Assembly: GCA_014238125.1 (NCBI GenBank) | Contig: JABABS010000094.1 | Coordinates: 40,371 to 104,370 of the forward strand | Length of the DNA stretch: 64,000 nucleotides | Direction: 5' to 3' | Source: Phycisphaerales bacterium | GTDB taxonomy: Bacteria > Planctomycetota > Phycisphaerae > Phycisphaerales > SM1A02 | Shown here: positions 16,872-26,292 of the stretch, piece after piece | Layout: each line of letters starts with the position of its first letter | How positions within the stretch are numbered: position 1 is the stretch's first letter | Position numbers and translations under genes: made by a program | Notes under the pieces: model-generated | What the model saw: the letters and a program-made list of their open reading frames with translations, nothing else | Told to the model about the DNA's origin: nothing | The model's database searches: none

Positions 16872-17743
16872 TCTGTTTTCTCCAGTTCCTTAGTTGGAAC
16901 AAATGTTTGGGTCGTAATTGCGACAAGCCCAGTTTTTTCTTCAATTGCAAGAGCGAGTACTTTTGCATGCGTTGGATTATCGCAGATCACGAACATGCTT
17001 GAACCACTCCCTGATAAATGCACTTCGGTCTCTGCAATCTTATGCACTTGTTCCATATCAATGGCTAATTGTTCTGTGCTTGCTTTCGCAGCAGAGGTTA
17101 AATCATTAAAAATATCGCCATTACGGGCACGCTCAATATCAAGATATCCCTCTGAAAGATCATCAAACGCGTCGTAAACTTCGCCCGTTGCACAGCCGTA
17201 GGGGGGCAGAATCATAACAATTGCCAGATCAACATCTTCTAAGAGTTCAAGTTTCTCCCCAAAACCAGATACAAGCTGGGTTCCACCATCTAATAGAAAT
17301 GGAACATCAGAACCGATGTCTGGGGCAATGGTCTGTAAATCAACATCAAGATCAAATAGTGCAACGGTTGCTCGAAGCATGGCTGCTGCATCAGAAGAAC
17401 CGCCACCGAGCCCAGCACCAACGGGGATTCGTTTGTCTAGTTTTAATTGCACCGGCAGCGTTTTTCCAACCTTTGCTTCAAGGTGCCGATGCGCCCTAAC
17501 CGCCAAATCACTCGTTATTGGCCAATCAATGGGGGTTTTGCGAGGTGCATCCTCATGCCAAAGGATGGCGTACCTTGACATATCGCCTTCGTCGAGCCGT
17601 GTTACGCTCAAATCGTCACAAAAATCAACTGTTGTCATCACCGATGCGATAGGGTGCATCATTGAAAAAGACGCATCAGGGGAACCCACTGATAAAGACA
17701 TATTAATTTTTGCAGCTGCCTTTATTTCAATTTTCTTGCGCAT
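16868..17743 (-). CDS. ispE: 4-diphosphocytidyl-2-C-methyl-D-erythritol kinase
   Basis: A 291-residue GHMP kinase of the non-mevalonate isoprenoid pathway. It phosphorylates the 2-hydroxyl of CDP-methylerythritol. The ATP loop PVGAGLGGGSSDAAAML is clear, and an N-terminal AAAKINMSLSVG segment matches the substrate-side KINL motif. The C-terminal HLSGSGSSMFV block is the third GHMP motif. Length is normal. It is the first gene of an operon with the M3 peptidase and molybdopterin oxidoreductase. A weak TATCCT box lies 9 nt before the ATG and there is no Shine-Dalgarno sequence. Confidence 0.95.
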   Translation of the reverse strand: MRKKIEIKAAAKINMSLSVGSPDASFSMMHPIASVMTTVDFCDDLSVTRLDEGDMSRYAILWHEDAPRKTPIDWPITSDLAVRAHRHLEAKVGKTLPVQLKLDKRIPVGAGLGGGSSDAAAMLRATVALFDLDVDLQTIAPDIGSDVPFLLDGGTQLVSGFGEKLELLEDVDLAIVMILPPYGCATGEVYDAFDDLSEGYLDIERARNGDIFNDLTSAAKASTEQLAIDMEQVHKIAETEVHLSGSGSSMFVICDNPTHAKVLALAIEEKTGLVAITTQTFVPTKELEKTE

Positions 17744-17811
17744 AATTCGTTAAGGATACCAATCCCTCAAGTGTCAGGTGCTTAATTCAGGCCAAATGCA
17801 ATGAATCAAAC

Positions 17812-17832
17812 TTGACCTGGCCACAGGGGTCA
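17812..17832. repeat. Imperfect inverted repeat TTGACCTG...CAGGGGTCA in the ispE/AsmA divergent region
   Basis: TGACCTG and CAGGGGTCA form a stem with two unpaired G residues around a 4-nt loop. It lies between two divergent genes and has no T-tract, so operator function is more plausible than termination. The outer TTGACC/GGTCA arms resemble inverted repeats at 44805-44835 and 46682-46696. Nothing else is seen in 17744-17869. Confidence 0.45.
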
Positions 17833-17869
17833 GATCCAACGGCGGGTCCCCTGAGAACACGCAAACCGT

Positions 17870-17875
17870 TACGAT
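17870..17875 (+). promoter_or_regulatory. -10 box of the AsmA-like gene (TACGAT, 9 nt before ATG)
   Basis: TACGAT ends 9 nt before the ATG at 17885, with no ribosome binding site between. Confidence 0.45.
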
Positions 17876-17884
17876 TCACACTTC

Positions 17885-20578
17885 ATGTCGAAGAAGAGAA
17901 AATTTCTGGTTTTCTGTGTTCTGGCGCTAGTAACAATCGGTATCGGTGCCTCTATTACCATTCCCATCTTTGCACAAAAAATGATCCGGCAAGCAGTTGA
18001 AGTTGATGGCACAACTGTGGAAAATATTTCTGTGGGGTGGACTGGTCCACAGGTGTTAACCGGAGTACATTTTGTTCATGATGACTCAACTGCCGATCTC
18101 AACATCGAAGTAGAAAACGGGCTTATTTCTTTACTGCTGAATTCAAAACCAATCAAAGCTGCGATCACCGGCGATGGGGTCGTTGTGATTCCAGTTGCAA
18201 CAGAAAAAATCAAAATTGTCACTACAACACCTTCACCCAACTCGGCTTCACAAAAAAAAGAACCGTTTGTTTTTCCAAAAATTAATCTCACTTTGTCTCT
18301 TGATACATTGACTGTTGAATATGAAGAACCGCTCTTCTATAACAATGTCACCGCATCACTTGATATCGATCCGGGACATCACTTTGCAGCCGAAGTAAAC
18401 GCTGAGACATTACTTGGTGGATTTATAGAAGCATCTTGTACATCGCCTTCCCTCATCAATGCAGCAGGTTTGATTGATCTCCAAGGAGGCGGTGCACTAA
18501 CAATAGGAATTAGCAACGCACAACTTCCGACAATTAACGGTATACGCGGCTGGACCATCAAAAAGTTTATCGGTGCAATTTCCTCGCCCAACATGACTGA
18601 ATCATTTAATGTTGGTATGAACGGCTCTCTTACAGAATACGATCAAGAGCGTGGAACTATGTTTTGCAAAACCCAATTTGTAAAATCAAACACAAAAGAT
18701 GCGTTTACTTTTGGGGAGTGGGCAATCATAGGCACAGCAAACGTGTCAGATGTTCCAACATCAATCCTTGCCGCTTTCCTTGATTCGGTGCAAGTTAATA
18801 CTTTTCGGGACCTTGGCCCTACCATGAGTGCAAAACTTAGTCGAAATGGTAAAGATGAACCAACGAGCGCAACATTTAGTGCTCGAGACCTACGCATCGC
18901 TGCCTCACTAAATGCAACCGACGGAACAATGACTGACGTTGACGTTAATGCAAACATCCACAGTGAATTTCTTGAAACACTCACGGAAGGAAGCGTGTCG
19001 GGCAATCCAACAATTACAATCCGCCTCGATACATTCAGTCCAACGGGCTTAACAAACGACGCATTAGTTGGCAACGTCGAAGTCAACGGTGAACTTTTAC
19101 ACCTTCCATCTAATACAACTGTGAATTTCATCAAGGCCACTTTACAAGCCGATGTTCTTGATCGCACACTTTCAACAAGTGGCACGGCAAAATTAAATGC
19201 AACCAATTCTGCATTTACGGCGAAACTATATTCTCCAAACAAAAACAAACTCGATGGAATTGATGACCTTTGGAAAACAATTATTGATCAGCTTCCCCGT
19301 GGTAAGGGCGAGATAACGCTGGCGAACATTCCCTCAACAATATTTGAATCCTACATCACAGATGATAGAATTGTTATAAAAAGGGATATTGGAAAAACGA
19401 TACACACAACCGCAATACTGGATTGGAGTAGCATTGATCTATCAATGCATAGTTCAAAAATAAACGGTTCGTGCAATGTGGTTTTAGAAGGCGACCAAAT
19501 CCACTCCTTAAAAAATATAGAATTAACCGCAGCAATCGATAAACAACTTGCAACATCATTTACAAAAACAAACATTGGATCAATTACAACCCTCCGTTTC
19601 AAAGCCCCAACAGTAGACATTGAAGGTAATGCAACTTTCGATCTAGTGTTTGATATTGGAAATCAACACACCGTTGTACGTGGAAAAACGAATAAAACAA
19701 GTGATGGATTAAATTTACATGTGGCAGCAACAGGTATTGACACCCACTTACTCGAAGCGTTCTGTAATACTGATGGTATTTTGTTTGATACGCTTGGATC
19801 ACCAATTTCGGTAGAGGTTATTGGAGAGAATATCTTTGAAAAACCGCGATTTAAAGCAGGGGGAACTTCACCAAACGCTGCATTTGAAACGAATCTGACT
19901 TTTTTAAATGGAAAAATTGAAACGGTTGAAAAAACATATACAGACGCTGAATTACAACTTTCTAGAAATTTAACACAACATTTACTCAAAGACCTCGGCC
20001 CCGTGCTCTCGGACATTCGTTCTGTCAACAAGCCCATTCGGTTTCGGGTTGCAAACGCAAGTGTTCCATTAGACGGAAATCTTAGGGAACTCAACGCCGA
20101 TATTACAATTGATATTGGTGAAGTTGCCCTCGATAGTGGCTCACTCACAATGCAACTTCTTCCACTGTTCAAATCCAGTCACGTTGATGTCATTCGGGGT
20201 TACTTTGAACCTATCGAAATGCGGATTCGAAATGGCGTCATTTCTTACAAAGAATTCAAACTTAAACTCGATAATAAATACAACATTCCATATTCTGGAA
20301 CAATTAATTTAGTAAACAGAAAACTACATTTAAAATCTGCAATCCCTCTCACTGGTCTCGGTTATTCCATAAAAGAACTGCGAGGCCTTGCAACTGACAT
20401 TGATGTACCCATTCTTATTACTGGGACGATTGAAAACCCAGTTGCAAAAGTGGATCCCGACTTTGACCTTGTACAAATATTACTTTCAAGCGGGGTAGGA
20501 AATCTTTTAGACAATGCACTTGGCGGGGATAGAGAAGTACCAAATCCTCTGGATTTGATTGAAGAGTTGTTTAAGTAA
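17885..20578 (+). CDS. Large AsmA/TamB-like envelope protein
   Basis: An 897-residue protein with one N-terminal membrane segment (FLVFCVLALVTIGIGASITIPIF) and a long beta-rich, Asn/Thr/Asp-rich body with no catalytic motif. The opening VDGTTVENISVGWTGPQVLTGV and the C-terminal pattern (LRGLATDIDVPILITGTIENPVAKVDPDF) are typical of AsmA-like proteins. These are thought to span the periplasm and move phospholipids to the outer membrane. The fit rests on architecture and the C-terminal motif, not on a close match. It converges on the GYF_2 protein gene with a 12-nt gap. Such a protein suits a diderm cell envelope. Confidence 0.65.
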   Translation: MSKKRKFLVFCVLALVTIGIGASITIPIFAQKMIRQAVEVDGTTVENISVGWTGPQVLTGVHFVHDDSTADLNIEVENGLISLLLNSKPIKAAITGDGVVVIPVATEKIKIVTTTPSPNSASQKKEPFVFPKINLTLSLDTLTVEYEEPLFYNNVTASLDIDPGHHFAAEVNAETLLGGFIEASCTSPSLINAAGLIDLQGGGALTIGISNAQLPTINGIRGWTIKKFIGAISSPNMTESFNVGMNGSLTEYDQERGTMFCKTQFVKSNTKDAFTFGEWAIIGTANVSDVPTSILAAFLDSVQVNTFRDLGPTMSAKLSRNGKDEPTSATFSARDLRIAASLNATDGTMTDVDVNANIHSEFLETLTEGSVSGNPTITIRLDTFSPTGLTNDALVGNVEVNGELLHLPSNTTVNFIKATLQADVLDRTLSTSGTAKLNATNSAFTAKLYSPNKNKLDGIDDLWKTIIDQLPRGKGEITLANIPSTIFESYITDDRIVIKRDIGKTIHTTAILDWSSIDLSMHSSKINGSCNVVLEGDQIHSLKNIELTAAIDKQLATSFTKTNIGSITTLRFKAPTVDIEGNATFDLVFDIGNQHTVVRGKTNKTSDGLNLHVAATGIDTHLLEAFCNTDGILFDTLGSPISVEVIGENIFEKPRFKAGGTSPNAAFETNLTFLNGKIETVEKTYTDAELQLSRNLTQHLLKDLGPVLSDIRSVNKPIRFRVANASVPLDGNLRELNADITIDIGEVALDSGSLTMQLLPLFKSSHVDVIRGYFEPIEMRIRNGVISYKEFKLKLDNKYNIPYSGTINLVNRKLHLKSAIPLTGLGYSIKELRGLATDIDVPILITGTIENPVAKVDPDFDLVQILLSSGVGNLLDNALGGDREVPNPLDLIEELFK

Positions 20579-20590
20579 TCATTGGTTGAC

Positions 20591-21751
20591 TTATCTAAAC
20601 ATTCGTTCAAACATGCTATAAACCAACAGCACAAAGTACATTACAAGTGGATAAAAACCTGCAATCAGCAAAAACAATAGTGGCTTCTCCCAGCCAGACA
20701 TGTTTGTGAGTGCCACTACCTCATCAGCCCGCCAGAGGTGATACAAGGCAATGCTTCCCTGAAGAACGCCTATCGCACTACAACTTGCTAGAACAAATGG
20801 GCTTAGGAGTAATCCCGCTTTGGCAACAAGGGCAACAAGTCCAAACGCTTCCTCTGTTGAAGTAACTGTTTCTATTTCAACATTTGTAATTGATGGGCTC
20901 AACACAAGCCCCGCAGCAAGAACAGTTGCAAGGAGCGCTAACACACCGTAAATAATTGTCCAAATAACACTTTCTGTTCCACCGGTGAGTAAAAATGCTG
21001 AGAGTATCGATCCAACCAACATCGCCAAACCAGCAGTTAAAATCATCAAACCAAGCATATCTAATGGTTGGTGACCTCGGACAGATGTGGGGGTACTTGC
21101 AACTAAACGTTGACCTGCATGCCGGCACTTTCCTGCTGCAATACTCCCAATAATAATCGCTGCTGCAAAGGAAGCCGCTGTTAGAAGCGGGTCTGGCGAT
21201 TGAGGGTTTTTATATACGAGATAGGTAAAGACAGCCAAAATAACAACGGCGATGTATTGAAGGATGACTCCGTATTTTTGAATAGAGTCAGCGTTATTAA
21301 TAAAAATACTACGACGCAAGTAATTTTGAGTAGCAAAAATTGTTGCCCGTTTAAGATCTGACCTTGCTTGATCTGGTTCTATCGAACTTAGATCTTCGTC
21401 CATGGAATCATCAACAGAATCAATATCGTCATCAAGCGTGTCGCTTTCGAGATCAACACTTGTATCATCGGGATTTTGTGCAACCGCGTTAAAACCTGTT
21501 TGATCAGCTGAATCCGGACTGATCACAAAAGAGACTTCTGTTGGTTCTTTTGTTCTTTTGGGTGTTGTGGCTGTCTCTTTTAGGTCTTCCGACAATTTAG
21601 AAACAGATCCAACAGGGTGCCATTCTCTTGTACCTGTTTGTCGCATTTCATCAGAAGGTTTCACTTCACCCGAACGGATTCCTTGCTTCAACTGGCGCTT
21701 TGTAAATACGCCAATTTCGTCACCTTCGCGCTGAATAACATATGTTTTCAT
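20591..21751 (-). CDS. GYF_2-domain membrane protein
   Basis: A 386-residue protein. The first about 55 residues form a GYF_2 (DUF4339-type) domain: YVIQREGDEIGVFTKRQLKQ, then WHPVGSVSKL, with the conserved late Trp. An acidic, probably disordered linker follows (about residues 60-130, many Asp, Ser and Glu). At least six hydrophobic segments come after residue 165. GYF_2 domains bind proline-rich peptides and are common in planctomycete membrane proteins of unknown role. GGTGGA lies about 10 nt before the ATG. The specific function is unknown. Confidence 0.75.
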   Translation of the reverse strand: MKTYVIQREGDEIGVFTKRQLKQGIRSGEVKPSDEMRQTGTREWHPVGSVSKLSEDLKETATTPKRTKEPTEVSFVISPDSADQTGFNAVAQNPDDTSVDLESDTLDDDIDSVDDSMDEDLSSIEPDQARSDLKRATIFATQNYLRRSIFINNADSIQKYGVILQYIAVVILAVFTYLVYKNPQSPDPLLTAASFAAAIIIGSIAAGKCRHAGQRLVASTPTSVRGHQPLDMLGLMILTAGLAMLVGSILSAFLLTGGTESVIWTIIYGVLALLATVLAAGLVLSPSITNVEIETVTSTEEAFGLVALVAKAGLLLSPFVLASCSAIGVLQGSIALYHLWRADEVVALTNMSGWEKPLLFLLIAGFYPLVMYFVLLVYSMFERMFR

Positions 21752-21821
21752 ATTTGATATTCCACCTAACTACTCCACCAGAGATTCACTTTATCTAAGA
21801 AGTGTATACTAGCAAATACTT

Positions 21822-22388
21822 ATGACACGATGTACTTGGTGTGGAACTGATCCAATTTACGTGAATTACCATGACCAAGAGTGGGGAGTCCCTGAACACG
21901 ATGACAAAGCGTTGTATGAAAAACTGTGCCTTGATGGATTTCAGGCTGGGCTGTCTTGGATTATTGTCTTGAAAAAACGAGATAATTTCAGGAACGCATT
22001 TGATGATTTTGATCCCGAAAAAATTGCAAAGTATGGAAAGCGAAAAGTAAACCGACTTCTAAAAGATGCTGGAATTATTCGTAGCCAATCAAAAATTAAT
22101 GGGGCAATTGCCAATGCCAAAGCGTGGCTTAAAATTATGGAAAAAGGCAAAGGGTCATTTGATGATTTTTTATGGAAACATGTCGACTACAAACCGATTA
22201 TCAATAGATGGAAAACGAGTGTGCAGATTCCTGTATCTACATCAATCAGTGAAATAATGACAAAAGATCTCAAAAAACAAAACTTTAAATTTGTTGGTCC
22301 GACAATCTGCTACGCCTTTATGCAAGCCGTAGGTATGGTGAATGATCATGTTGTGAGTTGTCCGCGGTATAAAGAAGTAATGCAGTAA
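21822..22388 (+). CDS. tag: DNA-3-methyladenine glycosylase I
   Basis: A 188-residue base-excision repair enzyme that removes 3-methyladenine from alkylated DNA. The N-terminal zinc-site part RCTWCG and the HDQEWGVPEHDD block are diagnostic. GFQAGLSWIIVLKKR contains the helix-hairpin-helix lead-in and catalytic region. The C-terminal HVVSCPRY completes the zinc site. Full length. A TATACT box lies 11 nt before the ATG. It ends exactly where the convergent RDD gene ends; the two stop codons abut. Confidence 0.97.
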   Translation: MTRCTWCGTDPIYVNYHDQEWGVPEHDDKALYEKLCLDGFQAGLSWIIVLKKRDNFRNAFDDFDPEKIAKYGKRKVNRLLKDAGIIRSQSKINGAIANAKAWLKIMEKGKGSFDDFLWKHVDYKPIINRWKTSVQIPVSTSISEIMTKDLKKQNFKFVGPTICYAFMQAVGMVNDHVVSCPRYKEVMQ

Positions 22389-22835
22389 TTACCTATATAC
22401 AACCAAACACTTTGCAGCCATGTCATGCAAGCCCTGTTTTTTTGATGAAAGTGCAACTACGAACAAGGTGATCGGCAAAAGAACGATGGATATGTACATA
22501 CCAACATATCGAAGGCTTGCTCTCCAAAAACCAATTTTGTTTCCAGAGTAATCTACTACTTTCAAACCAAAAATTTGTTTACCGAGGGTTGCTTGGTTAT
22601 GCGAACTGTCTAGCGCGGAGAAATAAATCCACCATACAACAAAAGTTATTATTGATTCATATACCGATAAATAAATAAATGTATCCGTAACTGTTTCTGT
22701 TGTATTTGGAATGATTGGCATTAGAAGTCCAAACAAGAATGAAAGGAATAACACTGCGATTAACTGAAGAATTAGGATCATAACGCAATCAACAAAAAAT
22801 GCTAAACACCGAGTTATCAATCCTGCATATTTCAT
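22389..22835 (-). CDS. RDD-family membrane protein
   Basis: A 148-residue integral membrane protein. The first helix begins with AGLITRCLAFFVDCVMI, carrying the Arg and Asp typical of RDD proteins. A second helix pair and a QATLGKQIFGLKVVD segment between helices are the other family marks. RDD proteins include Na+/H+ antiporters and proteins of unknown transport role. AAGGA lies about 9 nt before the ATG. It is 12 nt downstream of the NIF3 gene and probably in its operon. Confidence 0.85.
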   Translation of the reverse strand: MKYAGLITRCLAFFVDCVMILILQLIAVLFLSFLFGLLMPIIPNTTETVTDTFIYLSVYESIITFVVWWIYFSALDSSHNQATLGKQIFGLKVVDYSGNKIGFWRASLRYVGMYISIVLLPITLFVVALSSKKQGLHDMAAKCLVVYR

Positions 22836-22847
22836 GTTGTGTATTCC

Positions 22848-23972
22848 TTAAAAATATGTCCAGAGTGGAGCGTCTGCTTTGCTCACCGAAATAACAACTT
22901 CGGGAAGTAGGGTGGTAAGTTGTTCTTTGAGTTTTGGCAAGAACCCTCGTTCGCTGTTGGTATGTCCAGTCAACACAACAGTACAGCCGCGCGCCGTTGC
23001 TGCAACAACATCATGATGTGTCATCTCGCCAGTAATGAATACTTCACATCCGTCATCTACTGCAAGGTCGCAAACTGAACCGCCAGCGCCTGCACATAAT
23101 CCAATGGTTTGGACTTTAATCCGATCACCTTTGCCCGCCGCAGGGGCTACACGTACGTATCCAATTCCCAGGTGTTTTTTAAGTTTCCTAGCGAGTTCAT
23201 CTAGTTGCATCGGTTTATCTAAATGTATACGTCGGCCTACACCTATTTCCCTTCGGGGGCGTTCGCCAAGTTCGTGCACTTCAAGGGCGGGTTCCTCATA
23301 GGGATGAAATTGTCGTAGTGCCTGAATTGCTAAGGATAGCGAAGCTTTTGAAACAACCATTTCGAATTTACACTCGATTACCTTTTGCAACACGCCAGAT
23401 TCACCGTGCGTTGGATTTGTCCCCTCTTTGCCTATAAATGTTCCAACACCCTGTGTTGTAAACGAACACTGTTCGTACATCCCAATACGACCACACCCGA
23501 CGCTTGAAAGCGCGGAACGTAATTCCTCTGCTTTTTCTTGGGGACAAAATGTAATCAGTTTGCATTCTTCGTCAGGAGGCAAATTCCCAAACGGACGCAG
23601 GGCACGTACATCACCTTTACCCAAACACTCCGCTATCCAATCATTCACGCCGCCAGTTGCAACATCAAGTGCGGTGTGTGGTGAATAAATAGCGATATGA
23701 TTTGAGATCGCCTCAAGCACAACACGCTCTTTAAATGAATTGTCCGTAACTGATGTAAGTGGCTTAAATATCGGTGGATGATAAGAAACAATGATGTCAA
23801 CGTTCATGTTGATAGCTTCTTTCATCACCGCTTCAGTTAAATCGATGGTTAGCAATATCGAATCTGCCGACCACGAACTTGACCCAACGAGCAGGCCAAC
23901 ATTGTCCCATTCGTTGGCGAGGTATGTTGGTGCAAATGATTCAAATGCTAAGATGAGGTCTTTTGTCTGCAT
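22848..23972 (-). CDS. NIF3-like dinuclear metal centre protein
   Basis: A 374-residue NIF3/YqfO family protein. The N-terminal NIF3 half shows NEWDNVGLLVG and SYHPPIFKPL, with the His of the dinuclear metal site. The C-terminal half has GLCAGAGGSV, FITGEMTHHD and GHTNSERGFL, giving the other ligands. Between them lies the CutA-like insertion (KLITFCPQEKAEELRSALSSVG...FHPYEEPALEV) that defines the longer form. Members form hexamers; several appear to act as GTP cyclohydrolase-like or metal-binding proteins, and the role is unsettled. The ORF track begins 11 codons upstream; the ATG giving MQTKDLI is the normal N-terminus. Confidence 0.92.
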   Translation of the reverse strand: MQTKDLILAFESFAPTYLANEWDNVGLLVGSSSWSADSILLTIDLTEAVMKEAINMNVDIIVSYHPPIFKPLTSVTDNSFKERVVLEAISNHIAIYSPHTALDVATGGVNDWIAECLGKGDVRALRPFGNLPPDEECKLITFCPQEKAEELRSALSSVGCGRIGMYEQCSFTTQGVGTFIGKEGTNPTHGESGVLQKVIECKFEMVVSKASLSLAIQALRQFHPYEEPALEVHELGERPRREIGVGRRIHLDKPMQLDELARKLKKHLGIGYVRVAPAAGKGDRIKVQTIGLCAGAGGSVCDLAVDDGCEVFITGEMTHHDVVAATARGCTVVLTGHTNSERGFLPKLKEQLTTLLPEVVISVSKADAPLWTYF

Positions 23973-24019
23973 AGGTGTATGCGGGTACAATACACCAGAC
24001 CACAACGGAGGTTATCACA

Positions 24020-24841
24020 ATGCGAATGAAACGAAACATGTTAGATACATCCAACCCTGTATTGAAAAATCCAGAAATTTGGGATGCCGGACTTTCTGCA
24101 GAAGGGGCTGAAACCGCCTCAATACAAGGCGTTGTCAATAAAACTGGCATGTTGACTGTCATTTGCCTCATCGGAGGAATGCTTGGCATTTGGATCACGC
24201 AAAATCAACCCGCACTTGCTTGGCCACTTGGAATCGCTGGGTTAATTGCGACAATTGTTGTGTATTTCATGATCTATCGAAATCCAATGCGAGCGAAACA
24301 AACGGCTTGGATTTATGCAATTGTGCAGGGTGCTTTTTTAGGTGTGCTTACCAATGCTCTCGATAGCACACTGGCAAACATGGGTTACGCTGCTGTTGGC
24401 GGGCTTGCACTCCAAGCGTTTGTGATCACAATGAGTGTTCTCGTTTCAATGCTCGCGTTGTATTATTTTAGAATTTTACAACCAACAAAAAAGTTTACTG
24501 CCGCGGTGCAAGTCCTCACTCTTGGTATTTTTGTAACCTATATGATCTCATTCGTCATGTCGATGTTCGGGACTCAAATGCCATTTTTGTCACTTGGGTC
24601 CGCAATGGAGGGTGGAACCTCGGCGCTCATTGGCATAGGACTCAATGTCCTTATTCTTGGAGTTGCTTCACTTTGGTTGATCATCGACTTTGGCATGGTT
24701 GAACAACAGGTGAAATCAGGCGCTCCAAAACAAATGGAGTGGTTCTGCGGTTTTATTCTCATGGTGACGCTCGTTTGGATTTACCTTGAAGCGGTCAAAC
24801 TTTGCTTCCGCTTGGCAATTATGTTTGGAAATCGAGATTAG
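24020..24841 (+). CDS. Bax inhibitor-1/YccA-family membrane protein
   Basis: A 273-residue protein with seven hydrophobic segments after a soluble N-terminus of about 45 residues. The last parts match the BI-1 pattern: LGVASLWLIIDFGMVEQ with conserved Asp near the penultimate helix, then an LVWIYLEAVKL helix. Family members act as pH-sensitive calcium leak channels or protease partners; the function here is not evident. The ORF track starts at 23975. The ATG at 24020 is preferred, since GGAGG lies 8 nt upstream. It is transcribed divergently from the NIF3 gene. Confidence 0.88.
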   Translation: MRMKRNMLDTSNPVLKNPEIWDAGLSAEGAETASIQGVVNKTGMLTVICLIGGMLGIWITQNQPALAWPLGIAGLIATIVVYFMIYRNPMRAKQTAWIYAIVQGAFLGVLTNALDSTLANMGYAAVGGLALQAFVITMSVLVSMLALYYFRILQPTKKFTAAVQVLTLGIFVTYMISFVMSMFGTQMPFLSLGSAMEGGTSALIGIGLNVLILGVASLWLIIDFGMVEQQVKSGAPKQMEWFCGFILMVTLVWIYLEAVKLCFRLAIMFGNRD

Positions 24842-24845
24842 ATAA

Positions 24846-25057
24846 TTAAAACACTGGGCTACAGTTTATTTTTGGTATTTTAGAAGCCTCCACTTCGTTC
24901 CAAATTGTCCAAATGTCATTTAGTTCATATTTTTCATAGTAAATTTCTTTCAAAAAGTAATTCTGGCTATTGCTTCGTCAAATTTATCTGCATCCAGAAA
25001 GAGTGCACCTTCATTATTTAATATTGCAATATACAAATGGAATGGGATGATTTTCAC
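24846..25057 (-). pseudogene. Frameshifted small gene (about 70 codons), not in the ORF track
   Basis: Reading from GTG at 25057 (AAGGGGTGA upstream), frame 1 gives VKIIPFHLYIAILNNEG...FDEAIARITF and then TGA. The next frame continues at once with LKEIYYEKYELNDIWTIWNEVEASK... and stops at TAA (24846-24848). Adding one T to the run of five T residues in ACTTTTTGAAAG joins both halves into a coherent 70-residue protein. This is either a true frameshift or a homopolymer error in the assembly. The protein is acidic and aromatic-rich; I recognise no family. It lies 44 nt downstream of ribBX on the same strand and converges on the BI-1 gene. Confidence 0.6.
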
Positions 25058-25101
25058 GAAAGTCACCCCTTAAATTTCCTTGTTATTGTTGAGTGATCTT
25101 T

Positions 25102-26286
25102 TTAACGAACTGAATCCAATTCGATTGGAATCTGCTCCTCAATATCAATGCCAAAACCATGCAAAGCGGTGAGGCGCTTAGGATGATTCGTTAAAAGTTT
25201 GAGTTTTCTTAACCCAAGGTCGCGGATGATTTGAATGCCTGTTCCGTAATCCCTGCGATCCATTGGTTTTTCTGAAACTGTAAGGTCTCGTACATTGACG
25301 TCAGTTTCTGGTCGTTGAATTTTTTGTAGACGGTCGATAAATTCATCACCGTATTGCTCTGGGCGTAAATAGATGATTGCACCCCTGCCAGCATCAGTAA
25401 TCATTTTCATCGAAGCGCGAAGTTCCTTGCCAGAAGGATGGTCAGCCACATCAAAAATATCACCAAGTAAATTGCGACGGTGAACACGTACAAGGATTGG
25501 TTCTTCAATTGGTTTAGCACTTCCGTATTCGTCAAGTTCTCCGACATCTCCAACAGTGAGCGCAAGATGTGGAACCGCGTCAATTGCACTGTGATATGCA
25601 ATCAAATTAAATATCCCGTAAGGAGTCTCGATTGGCGTTCCGCACTTCGGATCTATTCGGTGGATAAGGCTTTCTCGTGCAAGGCGATACTCAATAATTT
25701 GCTCAACAGAACACATCTTAAAATTTTGTTCTTCGCAAATTTTTTCTAAATCTGGAACTCTCGCCATTTCGCCATCTTCTTTGACGATTTCAATAATAAC
25801 TGCTGATGGTTTAAGCCCTGCAAGTTTACACAAATCAACTGAGCCTTCGGTTTGCCCAGTCCTAGCAAGTACACCACCAACGCGTGCGCGAAGAGGGTTG
25901 ATATGACCTGGGCGAACAAAGTCGTCTGGTCTTGAATCTGTATCTACGAGAAGCTTTAGGGTTTTTACACGGTCTGCTGCTGAGATTCCAGTACTTACAT
26001 TATGGCGAGGATGACCATCAACACTAATCGTAAAAGGTGTTCCTCGAACGCTAGTGTTCTCTGCAACTTGTGGACCAAGTTCTAGGCGATCACAGTCCTC
26101 ACCGGACATCGCTACGCAGAGGTAACCTCCACCAACGCGTGTAAGAAAGTTGATCAACTCCACGTTGATGTGCTCCGTTGCGACAACAAAATCCCCTTCG
26201 TTTTCACGATTTTCGTCATCGATAAGCACGATGACTTTCCCGTCACGCAAATCTTCCAAAATCTCTTCTATCGTAGCAAGTGCCAT
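25102..26286 (-). CDS. ribB: 3,4-dihydroxy-2-butanone-4-phosphate synthase with degenerate GTP cyclohydrolase II domain (RibBX type)
   Basis: A 394-residue two-domain protein. The N-terminal DHBP synthase domain is well kept: DDENRENEGDFV, HNVSTGISAADR, RPGHINPLRAR and a TEGSVDLCKLAG block. It makes the four-carbon unit for riboflavin. The C-terminal GTP cyclohydrolase II-like domain (from about residue 205) has lost the zinc cysteines; the stretch reads RRNLLGDIFDVADHPSGKEL where active enzymes have C...G...C-x-C. It is therefore unlikely to hydrolyse GTP, as in reported RibBX hybrids. In the first domain the usual GHTEA reads GQTEG. The ORF track extends to 26487. I use the ATG at 26286, with TACAAT ending 6 nt upstream. 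Confidence 0.9.
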   Translation of the reverse strand: MALATIEEILEDLRDGKVIVLIDDENRENEGDFVVATEHINVELINFLTRVGGGYLCVAMSGEDCDRLELGPQVAENTSVRGTPFTISVDGHPRHNVSTGISAADRVKTLKLLVDTDSRPDDFVRPGHINPLRARVGGVLARTGQTEGSVDLCKLAGLKPSAVIIEIVKEDGEMARVPDLEKICEEQNFKMCSVEQIIEYRLARESLIHRIDPKCGTPIETPYGIFNLIAYHSAIDAVPHLALTVGDVGELDEYGSAKPIEEPILVRVHRRNLLGDIFDVADHPSGKELRASMKMITDAGRGAIIYLRPEQYGDEFIDRLQKIQRPETDVNVRDLTVSEKPMDRRDYGTGIQIIRDLGLRKLKLLTNHPKRLTALHGFGIDIEEQIPIELDSVR

Positions 26287-26292
26287 CTCCGC

